Shown one piece after another: positions 34,256-44,271 of a stretch of 64,000 nucleotides of DNA. Where the stretch lies: assembly GCA_964551445.1 (NCBI GenBank), contig CAZKCG010000007.1, positions 74,778 through 138,777 of the forward strand. The letters run 5' to 3'. The notes under the pieces are model-generated. The model ran no database searches, was not told the origin of the DNA, and was given only the letters and a program-made list of their open reading frames with translations. The position numbers and the translations under genes were made by a program. The stretch is from DAOPXV01 sp964551445. Lineage in GTDB: Bacteria; Muiribacteriota; UBA9980. Positions within the stretch are counted from its first letter, which is position 1. Every line of letters starts with the position of its first letter.

Positions 34256-36739
34256 TTAAATATCCCGGAAATGTTTAAGCGCCTGCCGCCTGTATAATTC
34301 AAACTCCCCCGGCAGAGCGTCTATTAAGATCCGGGCTTTTTCATGTCCGTCAGGGTCTTCAGCGCAGGTTTCGAGCAATTTGAATATGGACGCTATTTTT
34401 TCGGCGCATGCGTTCATCGCGGTGCCTTTTATCCTGTGAGCGGTAAATTTCAGCTTTTCCGGGTCGCGCTGCGCCGCGGCGGTTTTTATTTCATCGATAT
34501 ACTGGGCGCCGTTGGATATAAAAAGTTTAACGAATTTCCCCATCGCTTCGCTTATACCCGTAAAGTTGGCGTTCAATTTTTCAAAATTAAAAATTTGCGA
34601 GTCATATCCGGCGGCAATTTCGCCCGACTTGAAAAAAACGCTTCTTCCGGCCGCGGAATTTACTATGGCTGCCTCAAGTTCCTCAATATTAAGGGGTTTT
34701 GTGATATACCCGTTCATGCCGGAGCCGATGCAGCGCTCATAGTTTTTCTGCGTCGCATCGGCCGTGATAGCGATTATGGGGGTCGTTATGCCGGACCTTC
34801 TCATGACAAGCGCCGTTTCCACTCCGTCCATTTCGGGCATCTGGATATCCATTATTATGGCGTCATATTTTTTATTCATGACCATTTCAACGGCCTTTTT
34901 CCCGGAATCGGCCGGATCGACGGAATGTCCGATGGATGTCAAAAATTTCTGGACAAGCTGAATGTTGAAAAAATTATCCTCCACGAGAAGAATTTCGAGG
35001 CTTTTTTTCGCGGCGCCATCGGAGCCTGAAACCGCTTCATTTTTAAGCGATCCGTTATTTTTGGCCGCCGCTTTTTTAAATTCTGCGGTGAAGTGAAAAA
35101 CGCTCCCGGAGCCGATCACGCTTTCAATATTTATTTTATTTCCGCCCATGAGCGATACGAGCTTATTCGATATGGCGAGGCCGAGGCCGGAGCCGCCGTA
35201 GGACCGGGATATCGAACTATCAGCCTGTACGAACGGTGAAAAAACCTTGTCTATATTGTTTCCGGCTATTCCGATCCCGTTGTCGGAAACGGCGAATTTT
35301 ATCGTTACGCAATCGGAAGTTTCGCCTTCGACGCGGACGGCCAGCGAAACGCCGTCGCGCGTAAATTTTATGGCGTTGGTCATCAGGTTAATCAATATCT
35401 GCCGCAGCCTTGAAGGGTCTCCCTTAAGCATTTGGCCGTATGGCCGGTCCTCGGCCCTGTCGATCTTAACTTTTTTTTCGATCGCGTTGATCCTTGTCAC
35501 GCACATTACTTCGCTTATGATATCCTCGAGGCAGAAAGGTACCGAGTCAAGCTCGAGCCGGCCTTCCTCGATCTTTGAAAAGTCGAGTATGTTATCTATT
35601 AAAGACAAAAGATGTTTTCCGTTGACGCGGATATAATTCAAAAAATCTTTTTCTTCATCATTTAAAGCCGCCGAATCCAGCATTTCCGAAAATCCGATTA
35701 TGCTGTTGAGCGGCGTTCTTATCTCGTGGCTCATGGAAGCGAGAAATATGCTTTTGGCGCGGTTGGCCGTTTCAGCCGAATCACGGGCTTTTTTCAGTTC
35801 GTCTTCAAGTTTTTTCTGTTCGGTTATGTCGACCCCGACGGCGACGATCCCCGAAATATTGCCGGCCGCGTCAGTAAATACGGCCTTGTTGAATACGCCG
35901 TTCTTTAAATTTCCGGCGCCGTCGCTGTATAAATATTCATATACCTGAATATCGCGGTTGCGCATGAGCGTGTTATCCATTTCGACGTATTTGTCGGCAA
36001 GCTCTTTAGGATAGATCTCATGCGCGGTTTTTCCAATGACGCTTCCTTTTTTCAGGCCGGTGTATAGTTCAAAACACTTGTTGCAGCCTTTATATACGCC
36101 GGCCGCGTCCTTGTAAAAAAATGGATTGGGGATGACGTCGATCAATACTTCCAAAAAATTGAGCTGTTCGACGAGGCGTGTTTCGGCGTCTTTGCGGTCG
36201 GCGACCTCTTTTTCAAGCAGCGCGTTCTGGCGGCTGATCTCGCTCACATATTCGTTGCTTAATATGACGTGCGACAAAAGCATGCTGATATATTCGAAAG
36301 TTTCTATTTCGTCTTCGCTTATGGCGCGGGTTTTAGTGTTGTATAAATTGAGTGTGCCGAACGCCTCGGACCTGTTTATAAGCGGAACGTAAAACAAACT
36401 CTTTACCTTGAATTTATCCAATATGGGCCGCCAGGGATCGAGGAGAGGCTCCGAATAAGGGTCGCCGATAAATATGCATCTGCGTTCGCTTATACATTTT
36501 CCGGGTGGGCCGGAAATTATAGGCTTATTGACGCTTTTTAAAATTTCAGGGTAGCCGGGCGGCGTTCTATAGGATGAGAAGATGAACCCGTCGCCGGAGT
36601 GATCGATAAGAAATATGGACCCGCAGTCAAAATCATAATTGCGGCATACTATTTCAAGGACCTCCCGCGCGTACTCTTTCGGGACGGCCTTTACATCCAG
36701 AGCGGATATTTGTCTAAAAGTATCCTTGAATTTCTTCAT
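34256..36739 (-). CDS. Hybrid sensor histidine kinase (GAF-PAS-HisKA-HATPase-REC-Hpt)
   Basis: 827 residues, no membrane segment. A GAF domain spans about 25-170 and a coiled coil about 170-195. PAS follows at about 195-310 (VIPNPFFYKDAAGVYKGCNK). HisKA carries the phospho-His motif MSHEIRTPLNS; the HATPase has NLMTNAIKFT, DNGIGIA and GGSGLGLAIS. REC contains MDIQMPEMDG with the acceptor Asp, and a C-terminal Hpt domain has AHRIKGTAMN. The complete four-step phosphorelay is in one cytosolic chain. No output regulator is adjacent, so its target lies elsewhere. Confidence 0.93.
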   Translation of the reverse strand: MKKFKDTFRQISALDVKAVPKEYAREVLEIVCRNYDFDCGSIFLIDHSGDGFIFSSYRTPPGYPEILKSVNKPIISGPPGKCISERRCIFIGDPYSEPLLDPWRPILDKFKVKSLFYVPLINRSEAFGTLNLYNTKTRAISEDEIETFEYISMLLSHVILSNEYVSEISRQNALLEKEVADRKDAETRLVEQLNFLEVLIDVIPNPFFYKDAAGVYKGCNKCFELYTGLKKGSVIGKTAHEIYPKELADKYVEMDNTLMRNRDIQVYEYLYSDGAGNLKNGVFNKAVFTDAAGNISGIVAVGVDITEQKKLEDELKKARDSAETANRAKSIFLASMSHEIRTPLNSIIGFSEMLDSAALNDEEKDFLNYIRVNGKHLLSLIDNILDFSKIEEGRLELDSVPFCLEDIISEVMCVTRINAIEKKVKIDRAEDRPYGQMLKGDPSRLRQILINLMTNAIKFTRDGVSLAVRVEGETSDCVTIKFAVSDNGIGIAGNNIDKVFSPFVQADSSISRSYGGSGLGLAISNKLVSLMGGNKINIESVIGSGSVFHFTAEFKKAAAKNNGSLKNEAVSGSDGAAKKSLEILLVEDNFFNIQLVQKFLTSIGHSVDPADSGKKAVEMVMNKKYDAIIMDIQMPEMDGVETALVMRRSGITTPIIAITADATQKNYERCIGSGMNGYITKPLNIEELEAAIVNSAAGRSVFFKSGEIAAGYDSQIFNFEKLNANFTGISEAMGKFVKLFISNGAQYIDEIKTAAAQRDPEKLKFTAHRIKGTAMNACAEKIASIFKLLETCAEDPDGHEKARILIDALPGEFELYRRQALKHFRDI

Positions 36740-37067
36740 ATCTATTTATCACAGAACTTTAAATTTCGTTAAAATCATAATAGCACTTTTAAATTCGATT
36801 TCATAACCTGTTTTTCAACCCGTTTTTCAAGTTATCTTTTTCATACACCCGTATGCTTCGGGATACTCTCATTTTCATTACTTACTTTCGTTCACACGGT
36901 TTCACCGCGTGATCGTAAACATCTTTTTTTGCGTATAAGCTTATATAAATTCCGGAAATGTCATGATCAGCTCTGATCTGGAATATCAAAAGAAAAGGAC
37001 GCACATATAATAAATAAGGAGGCGTTTCCGCCTCCTTATTTTATCCGGTCATATTTTTCAGATCTAA
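36740..37067. other. Intergenic region
   Basis: Contains the terminator of the phosphoesterase gene (37014-37041) and a small CACGG/CCGTG inverted repeat near 36897-36913. Otherwise A/T-rich, with no gene or clear promoter that I can support. Confidence 0.5.
37014..37041 (-). terminator. Intrinsic terminator of the secreted phosphoesterase gene
   Basis: AATAAGGAGGCG-GAAA-CGCCTCCTTATT on the minus strand with flanking T-rich sequence, 27 bases past the stop. Confidence 0.85.
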
Positions 37068-38588
37068 CTAATCGCTGTTCGAAGCGGCTACAACAAGCCT
37101 CTGATATTCATCGAAAGTATTCCTGTATTCCAAAAGGGCTCCCTGAACTTCCGGATCATCCAGCGATCTGTCGGTTTCGAGAATATCGGCATAGGCATTG
37201 TATGCTTTTTTGTATTTTTCGTGAGCTTCGATCACGGCCGAAGCTGAAACGGCCGAAGCTGAATTATTCGAAGACGCGCTATTGCCGTCCTCGGCCCCGG
37301 CGACCGCGGCGGCGATCTCGTCCTTATCAGGAGTATTTTCATCGTCGACGGCGGCCGTATTATCCGTTACGGCACTTTCATCGTTGGCTTTCGTTGATTC
37401 ATTGTTCGAAACATTTGCCTGAGCGGCATTTTCATCGTTGGCTTTCGTTGATTCATTGTTCGAAACATTTGCCTGAGCGGCATTTTCATCATCGGCCTTC
37501 ACGGGTTCCTTATCAGGAGCGTTTGTCTTTTTGCCGTCATCGGCCTGTGCGTTAAAATTATGCTTGAACTTTTTCTCGTATTTTTTCATCCATTTTTTAT
37601 TGTAGCAGTCATAGGTTTTAACCGTGACGCAGCCGGGCGCAAGCGTCAGGGTATTTAACCAGCGGCCCTTGCCAAGATTAGGACTAATAACCACATGGAC
37701 CTGTTTGTGCCAGAAAGTTCTTGACGAATTGTAATTTTCGTTCGAGGGACTCATGTGGGTATGGCCGGCGGTCCATACGATGACCTGTTTGTGGGCCCTT
37801 AATATCTTTTCTATGCGTTCGGCGGGCTGAGCGAAAGAGGAAGGTCCGAGCGAGCCTATTTTCTTTAACGAGCCTTCGAGGGGCGCGTGGCAGAATATCA
37901 AAGTAGGCGTATTTTTATTTTCGTCAAGGGTTTTATCAAGCCAGTCGAGGGTATTATCGGAGAGGGTCACTAAATATTTCCCGTTTATCTCGTCATCGCA
38001 GAGGAAAACCAGAAGATATCCCGCGGCTTTAACCGCATAATGAGGAGATTTCAGGCCGTATGCCTTCATGAAGCGCGCAAGTTTTTCTTTTTGCAGGGAA
38101 GCTTTTCCCCTCTGTATTCCTCCGTTACTCTTGAGCTGATCCGAATATCTGTAATCGTGATTGCCGTTAACTACATATTTTTTGTGGTGAATACCGTCAA
38201 GAAATTTTTTCGACAGGGCAAATTCCGCGGGCGAAGCATTTTTATGACTGAGGTCTCCGCAAACGGCTACGGCGTCTATATTACTCCAGCCGTTGAGAAT
38301 TTTTTTCACGCGCTCTTTGTCTTCATATTCTTTCTTATTGATGTGAAGGTCGTTGATTATGGCGAGCTCGAAGTTCTTAGCCTTAGCCGCAAGGGCGGCG
38401 TTCGCGGCAGCCTTCTGGCCGGCTTCAGATGTCGCTACCGCACCTGAATCCAGGGTGTTTTGAACTTCGTTTATTCCCGCGGCCGCGGGAGCCGGAAAGG
38501 ACGCAAAAAGCGCAAAAATGAATACCGCCGAGACCGCGGCCGTCAGCGTGAATAAAAATCTCATATTTGTCTTAATTTTACCATTCAT
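37068..38588 (-). CDS. Secreted metallophosphoesterase with repeat-rich tail
   Basis: 506 residues with signal sequence (about 10-38). The calcineurin-like domain (about 75-330) has INDLHIN (DxH), VCGDLSH (GDxxH), VNGNHDYRY (GNHD), LIFCHAPLEG and TAGHTHMSP (GHTH), a full set of metal ligands. The C-terminal about 160 residues are Asn/Glu/Asp-rich and low in complexity, including two exact 18-residue repeats (54 bases each). The last 50 residues form a helix. Likely periplasmic or surface-exposed; the substrate is not evident. Confidence 0.8.
   Translation of the reverse strand: MNGKIKTNMRFLFTLTAAVSAVFIFALFASFPAPAAAGINEVQNTLDSGAVATSEAGQKAAANAALAAKAKNFELAIINDLHINKKEYEDKERVKKILNGWSNIDAVAVCGDLSHKNASPAEFALSKKFLDGIHHKKYVVNGNHDYRYSDQLKSNGGIQRGKASLQKEKLARFMKAYGLKSPHYAVKAAGYLLVFLCDDEINGKYLVTLSDNTLDWLDKTLDENKNTPTLIFCHAPLEGSLKKIGSLGPSSFAQPAERIEKILRAHKQVIVWTAGHTHMSPSNENYNSSRTFWHKQVHVVISPNLGKGRWLNTLTLAPGCVTVKTYDCYNKKWMKKYEKKFKHNFNAQADDGKKTNAPDKEPVKADDENAAQANVSNNESTKANDENAAQANVSNNESTKANDESAVTDNTAAVDDENTPDKDEIAAAVAGAEDGNSASSNNSASAVSASAVIEAHEKYKKAYNAYADILETDRSLDDPEVQGALLEYRNTFDEYQRLVVAASNSD
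37382..37489. repeat. Two tandem 54-base repeats within the phosphoesterase gene
   Basis: Two identical 54-base units encode an 18-residue Asn/Glu/Ala-rich repeat; a degenerate third copy flanks them. Identity at the DNA level implies recent duplication and likely length variation between strains. Confidence 0.9.
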
Positions 38589-38638
38589 ACTTTGCCTCCG
38601 TTTTTTTTATTATATTTTTTTAATATCATAAATGATCA

Positions 38639-38800
38639 TTAACCGACAATAGTCCTAACAAAAACGCCAATAATTGCAACAAGTATATAGTTAATACTCA
38701 AGTCGAACGCGATTTGTTCCATATATTTTTCCGGGCCGGCCTCCATTAGCATCCCGACTAATATGTCGCCGGAAAATTTACCGAAAAATACGATTTGCAT
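38639..38800 (-). CDS. Small single-span membrane protein overlapping the end of the RND pump gene
   Basis: A 53-residue frame beginning MQIVFFGKFSGDILVG, with a C-terminal membrane helix (INYILVAIIGVFVRTIVG). Its ATG lies 22 bases inside the end of the RND gene in another frame, with AAAGGA just upstream, so translation would be coupled to the pump. Short accessory membrane peptides are known for other RND pumps (AcrZ with AcrB), but this one resembles none I recognise. Coding is inferred from frame, overlap and composition only. Confidence 0.5.
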   Translation of the reverse strand: MQIVFFGKFSGDILVGMLMEAGPEKYMEQIAFDLSINYILVAIIGVFVRTIVG

Positions 38801-41800
38801 GTATCCTTTCCCATCTCATTTTCTCAACCTGATAAAAAAGAACCGGCAGGAATATATCTATCACTTCATCCGACATCAATAATCCGCCCATGACGGGTGC
38901 GGCCATTGGCCTCATGATCTCGGCGCCGGTACCCGTCGCCCAGAGCATCGGAGCGAGTCCTATTATAGCCGTGCCTTCGGTGAGAAGCTTTGGCCTTAAT
39001 CTGTGAACGGCGCCTTCTATTACAGCTTTTTTAAGTTCGTCCAGCGACTCTATTTTTTCAAGCCCGCCGCGCGTATGTATCGCGTCGCGAAGATAAACGA
39101 GCATTATTATGCCTGTTTCGGTCGCCATTCCAAAGCAGGCAATGTATCCGACCCATACCGCCACGGAAAAATTATAACCGAAGAAATACTGGAACATCAC
39201 GCCGCCGGATATAGCGCCTGGAACCGCGAGCATCATTAAAAGCGCGTGAGCGAGATCGGAATAAACCATATAAAGAATTATGAATATAAGAAAAATTACT
39301 ATAGGAAATATTATCTGAAGCGTCTTTCTGGCGCGCACCTGATGCTCGAACTGTCCGCTCCATTCGATATACATTCCGGTTGGAAGCGCCACTTCTGATG
39401 AAATCAAGCTTCTGGCCTCCTCAACAAAACCTACAATATCCCGGTCGCGAACGTTGAGCTGGACGTAGGAGCGCAGCATTCCGTTCTCGCTCTTTATCAT
39501 TGACGGTCCTTCGGTCACCTGTATGTCCGCTACTTCTTCAAGCGGGACCTGAACGGCCGAACTTGCGCTTGAAGCGTCCGACGTTTCAGGATCATCGACG
39601 GCCGTTTTTGGCGCGGCCTGTCCTCCACCCATTCCGCCTTTCTTTGGCTTGGAGCCGCCGCCCATTCCGCCGCCGGACGAACCACCCATAGCAGATGATG
39701 AAGGCATTACAGACGATCCTGAAACCAATATTTTTCTTACCTTTTCCTCGTCCTCGCGAAAATCTCTACCATACCTGACACGCACAGGAAAGCGCATTCT
39801 GCCTTCGAGTGTGGTCGTGGCAACTTTTCCACCCATTCCAATCTCTATTACGTTCTGAACATCTTCAACGGAAATTCCATATCGGGCGGCCTTTTCGCGA
39901 TTGACCGTAATTTCAAGATACGGTTTCCCGACGCTCTGATCAGGAAACACGTCAACCGCGCCTTTGACGGTCCTTAAAACATCGGCGATCTTATCCGACA
40001 CCGCCTGGATCTTTTTCAGATCCGTGCCAAATACCTTGACGCCGATCATCGTGCGCACGCCAGTGGCAAGCATATCGATACGGTTTATTATGGGTTGCGT
40101 CCAGATATTTCCCCAACCGGGCATTTGAAGAGTGCTGTCAAGTTCCTTAACAATATCGCTTTTTGTTTTTTTCCATAAAAATATTTTATCCGAAAAAACA
40201 TCATACGCCGTTTTCTTAAATAGTTCGAGTTCATTCGTCGTTATGGATCTTGTAAAGAATTTTTTCTTTCCGTTCTGTTCATTGATCTCACGCAAAGCAT
40301 ATTCGATATATGCCTTCGTGCCTTTTTCGAAAAGTTCGTAATCAAGGTTTGTTATGAAACTGTTCTTTTTTTCTTCTTTAATTGAATTCTCGAATGTGGT
40401 ATTTTCAAAGTCATTAATACGCTGCAGAGATAACTCGCGCAAATAATTGTCAAAATTGCCGATAGCGGTCATAGCGACGTCGTTGATCAGATCGTTTTTT
40501 TCCTGAGGTTTTAACTTGATGAACCCGTTAACTTCCAGCGTATCCAGAAGCATTTTCGTTCCCATAAGAGCGTCAGAATATTCGAGTTTTCGTTTAGGCC
40601 ACATTTTCTTATCGCGAAGATTGATAACCGTTTCGATCATGTCCAGCGGTGCGGGATCAGTCGGAGTATCCGCCCTGCCCGCTTTACCGACGACGACGCC
40701 GACCTCCGGAAAACGTCTGATGACGGCATCGCGCATCTTGAGATCGTCTATGACCTGGGCGGCGGAGATCCTCGGAACCGTCGTCGGCATTTCAAGAATG
40801 CTGCCTTCGTCAAGCGACGGCATGAACTCGCGCCCGAGCTTTTGCGAGATGTGAAATCCGAACGCCAGTATTATGACGAAAAGCCATATGACGAGCTTCG
40901 GCCTGTCGATAAGCCATGTAAGGACCGGCTTATAAATTTCAATAAAACTCCGCACTATCCAGCTTTCCTCTTCCTTGTATATGCGGCCCCTGATGAACAT
41001 TGGAATAAGCGCCGGGACGAGGGTTATTGAAAGAAGCGATACGGCGATGAGGGCGAATGTTTTAGTGAATGCCAGCGGGTGGAACATTTTACCCTCCATG
41101 CCGGTTAACGCGAAGACCGGCAGGAACGATATCACCATTATCAGCACGGCGAAAAATATAGGCCGTCCGACCATCTTGCACGGTTCGATAAGCATTTCCG
41201 TCGTATCGCCTTTTATATGTCCGTCCGGAAATTTAATATGCAGTGCATGAGTGGCGTTTTCAACCATGACTATGGCCTGGTCGACGAGGATGCCGATTGA
41301 TATGGCAATGCCGGATAACGACATGATATTGGACGCGACTCCGAAATATTTCATTATAATGAACGCCAGAAGCACTGAGATCGGCAGCGTAAGGCAAATT
41401 ACGAAGGCGGAACCGAAGTGGCCGAGTATTAAAAGCACTATCAGTCCGGCGACGATTATTTCTTCCTTGAGCGTACCTTTGAGCGTTTCTATGGCGCTAT
41501 TTATAAGCTCCGTCCGGTCATAAAAAGGCACTATCTTAACTCCAGGCGGCAGGCCCTTTTCAAGGTCCTTTATCTTTTCGTGTATGGCTTTCGTAACGGA
41601 CAGCGGGTTTTCTCCAAAACGCATCATCACGACGCCGCCGACGGCTTCTTTATTGTTCTTTTCAAGGATGGACCTTCTGAAATCGGTTCCAAGCTGGACC
41701 ACGGCGACGTTTTTTATATATATCGGAACGTTGTTGCGCTGGGTTATGACGGTGTTTTCGATGTCGCGCAGCGAAGATATCAACCCGATGCCGCGGATAA

Positions 41801-42482
41801 CGTACTCCGCGTTCCCTTTGTGCACCACGCGGCCGCCGACGGCGAGATTGCTTCTGGCTATGGCCGAATAGACCTCCGAAAGAGTGACGTTATAGGTCCT
41901 TAATTTATCAGGATTGATATCTACGTGATATTCGCGCGGCGCGCCGCCGGCCGTCGCCACCTGGGCCACGCCGGGAATTGAGTTCAGCTGGTATTTCACA
42001 TAAAAATCCTGAAGCGTTCGAAGTTCCGAAAGATCGTAGCCGTCGCCTTCGACGGTGTACCAGAAGATCTGGCCTAAAGCGGTCGCGTCAGGCGCGAGAT
42101 AGGGCACGACGCCTTCCGGCAGGAAGGTCGAAGCTATGCTGAGTCTTTCGAGAACGCGAGCTCTCGCGAAATAAAAATCGACGTTATCCTCGAAAATTAT
42201 ATCGATCATCGAAAAATTGAATTCCGAAGAAGACCGGACGGCTTTCACTCCGGCGAGGCCCTGAAGATTGACGGAAAGCGGGTATGTGACCTGGTCCTCG
42301 ATCTCTTTAGAGCTTCTTCCCATCCAGTCGGCGAATACTATGACCTGATTCTCGGAAAGATCCGGGATGGCGTCGATCGGCATGTTAAACATCGTGAAAA
42401 TGCCATACATTGTCGCCACGGCAACCATGATGATGACTATAAATCTGTTTCTTATGCTATATTCTATAATTCTTTCGATCAT
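38778..42482 (-). CDS. cusA: CusA/CzcA-family heavy-metal RND efflux pump
   Basis: 1234 residues, about 190 longer than E. coli CusA. It has twelve expected membrane spans and the family start MIERIIEYSIRNRF. The pore proton-relay Asp is in ILVDQAIVMVEN (D401), and the trimerisation/porter domains are recognisable. Two insertions explain the length: a charged helical block at about residues 645-790, and a Gly/Met/Ser-rich stretch (repeated GGGMGGG) at about 905-960. Similar long CusA forms exist in Bacteroidetes-like lineages. It exports monovalent copper/silver or related metals with the MFP and TolC partners encoded just upstream. AAGGAAA precedes the ATG. Confidence 0.93.
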   Translation of the reverse strand: MIERIIEYSIRNRFIVIIMVAVATMYGIFTMFNMPIDAIPDLSENQVIVFADWMGRSSKEIEDQVTYPLSVNLQGLAGVKAVRSSSEFNFSMIDIIFEDNVDFYFARARVLERLSIASTFLPEGVVPYLAPDATALGQIFWYTVEGDGYDLSELRTLQDFYVKYQLNSIPGVAQVATAGGAPREYHVDINPDKLRTYNVTLSEVYSAIARSNLAVGGRVVHKGNAEYVIRGIGLISSLRDIENTVITQRNNVPIYIKNVAVVQLGTDFRRSILEKNNKEAVGGVVMMRFGENPLSVTKAIHEKIKDLEKGLPPGVKIVPFYDRTELINSAIETLKGTLKEEIIVAGLIVLLILGHFGSAFVICLTLPISVLLAFIIMKYFGVASNIMSLSGIAISIGILVDQAIVMVENATHALHIKFPDGHIKGDTTEMLIEPCKMVGRPIFFAVLIMVISFLPVFALTGMEGKMFHPLAFTKTFALIAVSLLSITLVPALIPMFIRGRIYKEEESWIVRSFIEIYKPVLTWLIDRPKLVIWLFVIILAFGFHISQKLGREFMPSLDEGSILEMPTTVPRISAAQVIDDLKMRDAVIRRFPEVGVVVGKAGRADTPTDPAPLDMIETVINLRDKKMWPKRKLEYSDALMGTKMLLDTLEVNGFIKLKPQEKNDLINDVAMTAIGNFDNYLRELSLQRINDFENTTFENSIKEEKKNSFITNLDYELFEKGTKAYIEYALREINEQNGKKKFFTRSITTNELELFKKTAYDVFSDKIFLWKKTKSDIVKELDSTLQMPGWGNIWTQPIINRIDMLATGVRTMIGVKVFGTDLKKIQAVSDKIADVLRTVKGAVDVFPDQSVGKPYLEITVNREKAARYGISVEDVQNVIEIGMGGKVATTTLEGRMRFPVRVRYGRDFREDEEKVRKILVSGSSVMPSSSAMGGSSGGGMGGGSKPKKGGMGGGQAAPKTAVDDPETSDASSASSAVQVPLEEVADIQVTEGPSMIKSENGMLRSYVQLNVRDRDIVGFVEEARSLISSEVALPTGMYIEWSGQFEHQVRARKTLQIIFPIVIFLIFIILYMVYSDLAHALLMMLAVPGAISGGVMFQYFFGYNFSVAVWVGYIACFGMATETGIIMLVYLRDAIHTRGGLEKIESLDELKKAVIEGAVHRLRPKLLTEGTAIIGLAPMLWATGTGAEIMRPMAAPVMGGLLMSDEVIDIFLPVLFYQVEKMRWERIHANRIFR

Positions 42483-42486
42483 AAAA

Positions 42487-44223
42487 TCATTTCCTTTTAA
42501 TCGGATTTAAACGGCTTTCGGCGTCAATGAGAAACGTTCCGGCGGCGACGACCTTATCGCCTTTTTTCAAGCCGGAAATGACCGGATAATAACCGCCGCT
42601 TCGTAATCCTAAAGCTACTTCTATAGCATCAAATATGCCGCTTTCGCGTTCGATATATACCACCTTTTTCATTCCGGTATCTATAACGGCCGTTTCGGGC
42701 ACGACGAGAACTTCGCCGGTCGTTGCCGCCACGAGCTTCGGTTCAAGGTCCATATCCATAAAAGCTTTGCATTTTTCACATTTTCCGGGTTCCGCCGAAG
42801 TCACTTCAGGATGCATTGGGCAAACGTAGATCACTTTTTTTTCTTCGGATGGTTTTTCAGCAACCAACGTCATGCCGCACTTTGGACAGTTGCCGGGCTT
42901 ATCCTGACGTATCTCGGGATGCATCACGCATGTATACGTTATTTTTTTATTTTCTTCAGCCGGCATTGGTACCAGTTTCATTCCGCCGCATTTATAGCAT
43001 ATTGCGTCTGATTTTTCCGATCTAACTTCCGGATGCATCGGACAGTAGAATATTGTTTTATTTTCATTTTTTAATGGTTCGCGTTTTTGCGACGCCGATC
43101 TGAACGGCTCGATCTCGGAGATCGGCACTTTTACCGAAGCCGTCAAAAACATTCCGGGCTTGAGTTTCAGATCTGAATTGCCTATATCAACCCTTACGTT
43201 GATCGTCCTCGTATTTTTATCCACGACGTAATCTATGAACGCCACGGTTCCGTTAAAAATATCATTAGGATAGGCACCGGTTTTAATTGAAACCTGCTGC
43301 CCTAATTTTATGTACTGAATGTCTTCCTCATAAACTTTAGCCTGCATCCAGACCATAACCAGATTCGCCACGTCGAAGATCGGCGTTCCTTCGTCGACAT
43401 ACTGACCTTCGACCACGTATTTTTTTGTAACGATACCCGACATGGGTGACGAGATGGTAATATTGGATTCGGTCTTTCCGGTGCGTTCGATACGGCCGAT
43501 CTGTTCGTCGGTTATTCCGAGATATTTAAGGCGTTTTCTGGCGGAATCCGCGAACGACTGATTAACTTTGGACGCGTCCTCGAAGCCGGGAATGGTTTTA
43601 ATCATGTTTTTATTCGATCTGGAAATATTGAGCAACTCATCGATAGTGGATAGAAGCTGAGGGCTGTAGATCTTCGCGAGCGCGTCGCCCTGTTTCACCG
43701 TCGTTCCGGTGTAATTGACGAAAAGATTATCGATCCTGCCGCCGATCCTCGCCGATATTCTGGCGAGCTTGCGTTCGTCGAACTCAACCGTTCCAGGCAC
43801 TTCTATAAATTTTTCGAGAGGAAAATAATCGATCGCGGCTGTCTTTACGCCGGCAAGCGCTATCCTATAAGGGCTCAGCTGAACCCTTCCGAGAATATCC
43901 GGCGGCAGTTCATTATTAGTCTCGCCTTTGTGTCTTTGAGACAGCGGCATTCCGCATATCGGGCACGATCCGCTACTATCGCGTATAACGTTAGGATGCA
44001 TCGGGCAGAAATACTCGATGTTCGAAACCAGAACCGTATCCGCTACATTTTTGGGCCTGGTATATTTTTCGTAATAGTTCATCACGGTGTCCCAGTAACC
44101 TATCAGTACTCCAGTCAGGACCAATATAATGATAAATCTGAGACGGACTTCCACCACCTCGATGATAAAGACCGTTTTTTGCCATAACGACATTTTATTT
44201 TCAGTTCCTAGGTTTTCAGCCAT
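42487..44223 (-). CDS. cusB: Membrane fusion protein with four heavy-metal-binding domains (CusB-like)
   Basis: 578 residues. A membrane anchor lies at about 28-45. An HMBD follows (YFCPMHPNVI...CPICGMPL, Cys73/Cys87/Cys90), then the hairpin and lipoyl/beta-barrel parts (VKQGDALAKIYSPQL, GIVTKKYVVEGQYVDEGTPIFDVA). After the beta-barrel (about residue 375) three more HMBD-like modules are inserted (FYCPMHPEV..., YTCVMHPEI..., YVCPMHPEV...) before the membrane-proximal domain (VLVVPETAVIDTG). CusB-like proteins usually have at most one such domain. It links the RND pump to TolC and may deliver Cu/Ag. Confidence 0.93.
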   Translation of the reverse strand: MAENLGTENKMSLWQKTVFIIEVVEVRLRFIIILVLTGVLIGYWDTVMNYYEKYTRPKNVADTVLVSNIEYFCPMHPNVIRDSSGSCPICGMPLSQRHKGETNNELPPDILGRVQLSPYRIALAGVKTAAIDYFPLEKFIEVPGTVEFDERKLARISARIGGRIDNLFVNYTGTTVKQGDALAKIYSPQLLSTIDELLNISRSNKNMIKTIPGFEDASKVNQSFADSARKRLKYLGITDEQIGRIERTGKTESNITISSPMSGIVTKKYVVEGQYVDEGTPIFDVANLVMVWMQAKVYEEDIQYIKLGQQVSIKTGAYPNDIFNGTVAFIDYVVDKNTRTINVRVDIGNSDLKLKPGMFLTASVKVPISEIEPFRSASQKREPLKNENKTIFYCPMHPEVRSEKSDAICYKCGGMKLVPMPAEENKKITYTCVMHPEIRQDKPGNCPKCGMTLVAEKPSEEKKVIYVCPMHPEVTSAEPGKCEKCKAFMDMDLEPKLVAATTGEVLVVPETAVIDTGMKKVVYIERESGIFDAIEVALGLRSGGYYPVISGLKKGDKVVAAGTFLIDAESRLNPIKRK

Positions 44224-44271
44224 AACCGCTTCCTTTCTTTTTAAAATAAAGAATGTTTTTGACGAGCTTAA

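Noticed and set aside
41580..41903. Open frames on the plus strand inside the RND pump gene
   Set aside because: They lie opposite a clear, conserved pump sequence and have no ribosome site; antisense frames are expected in this codon usage.
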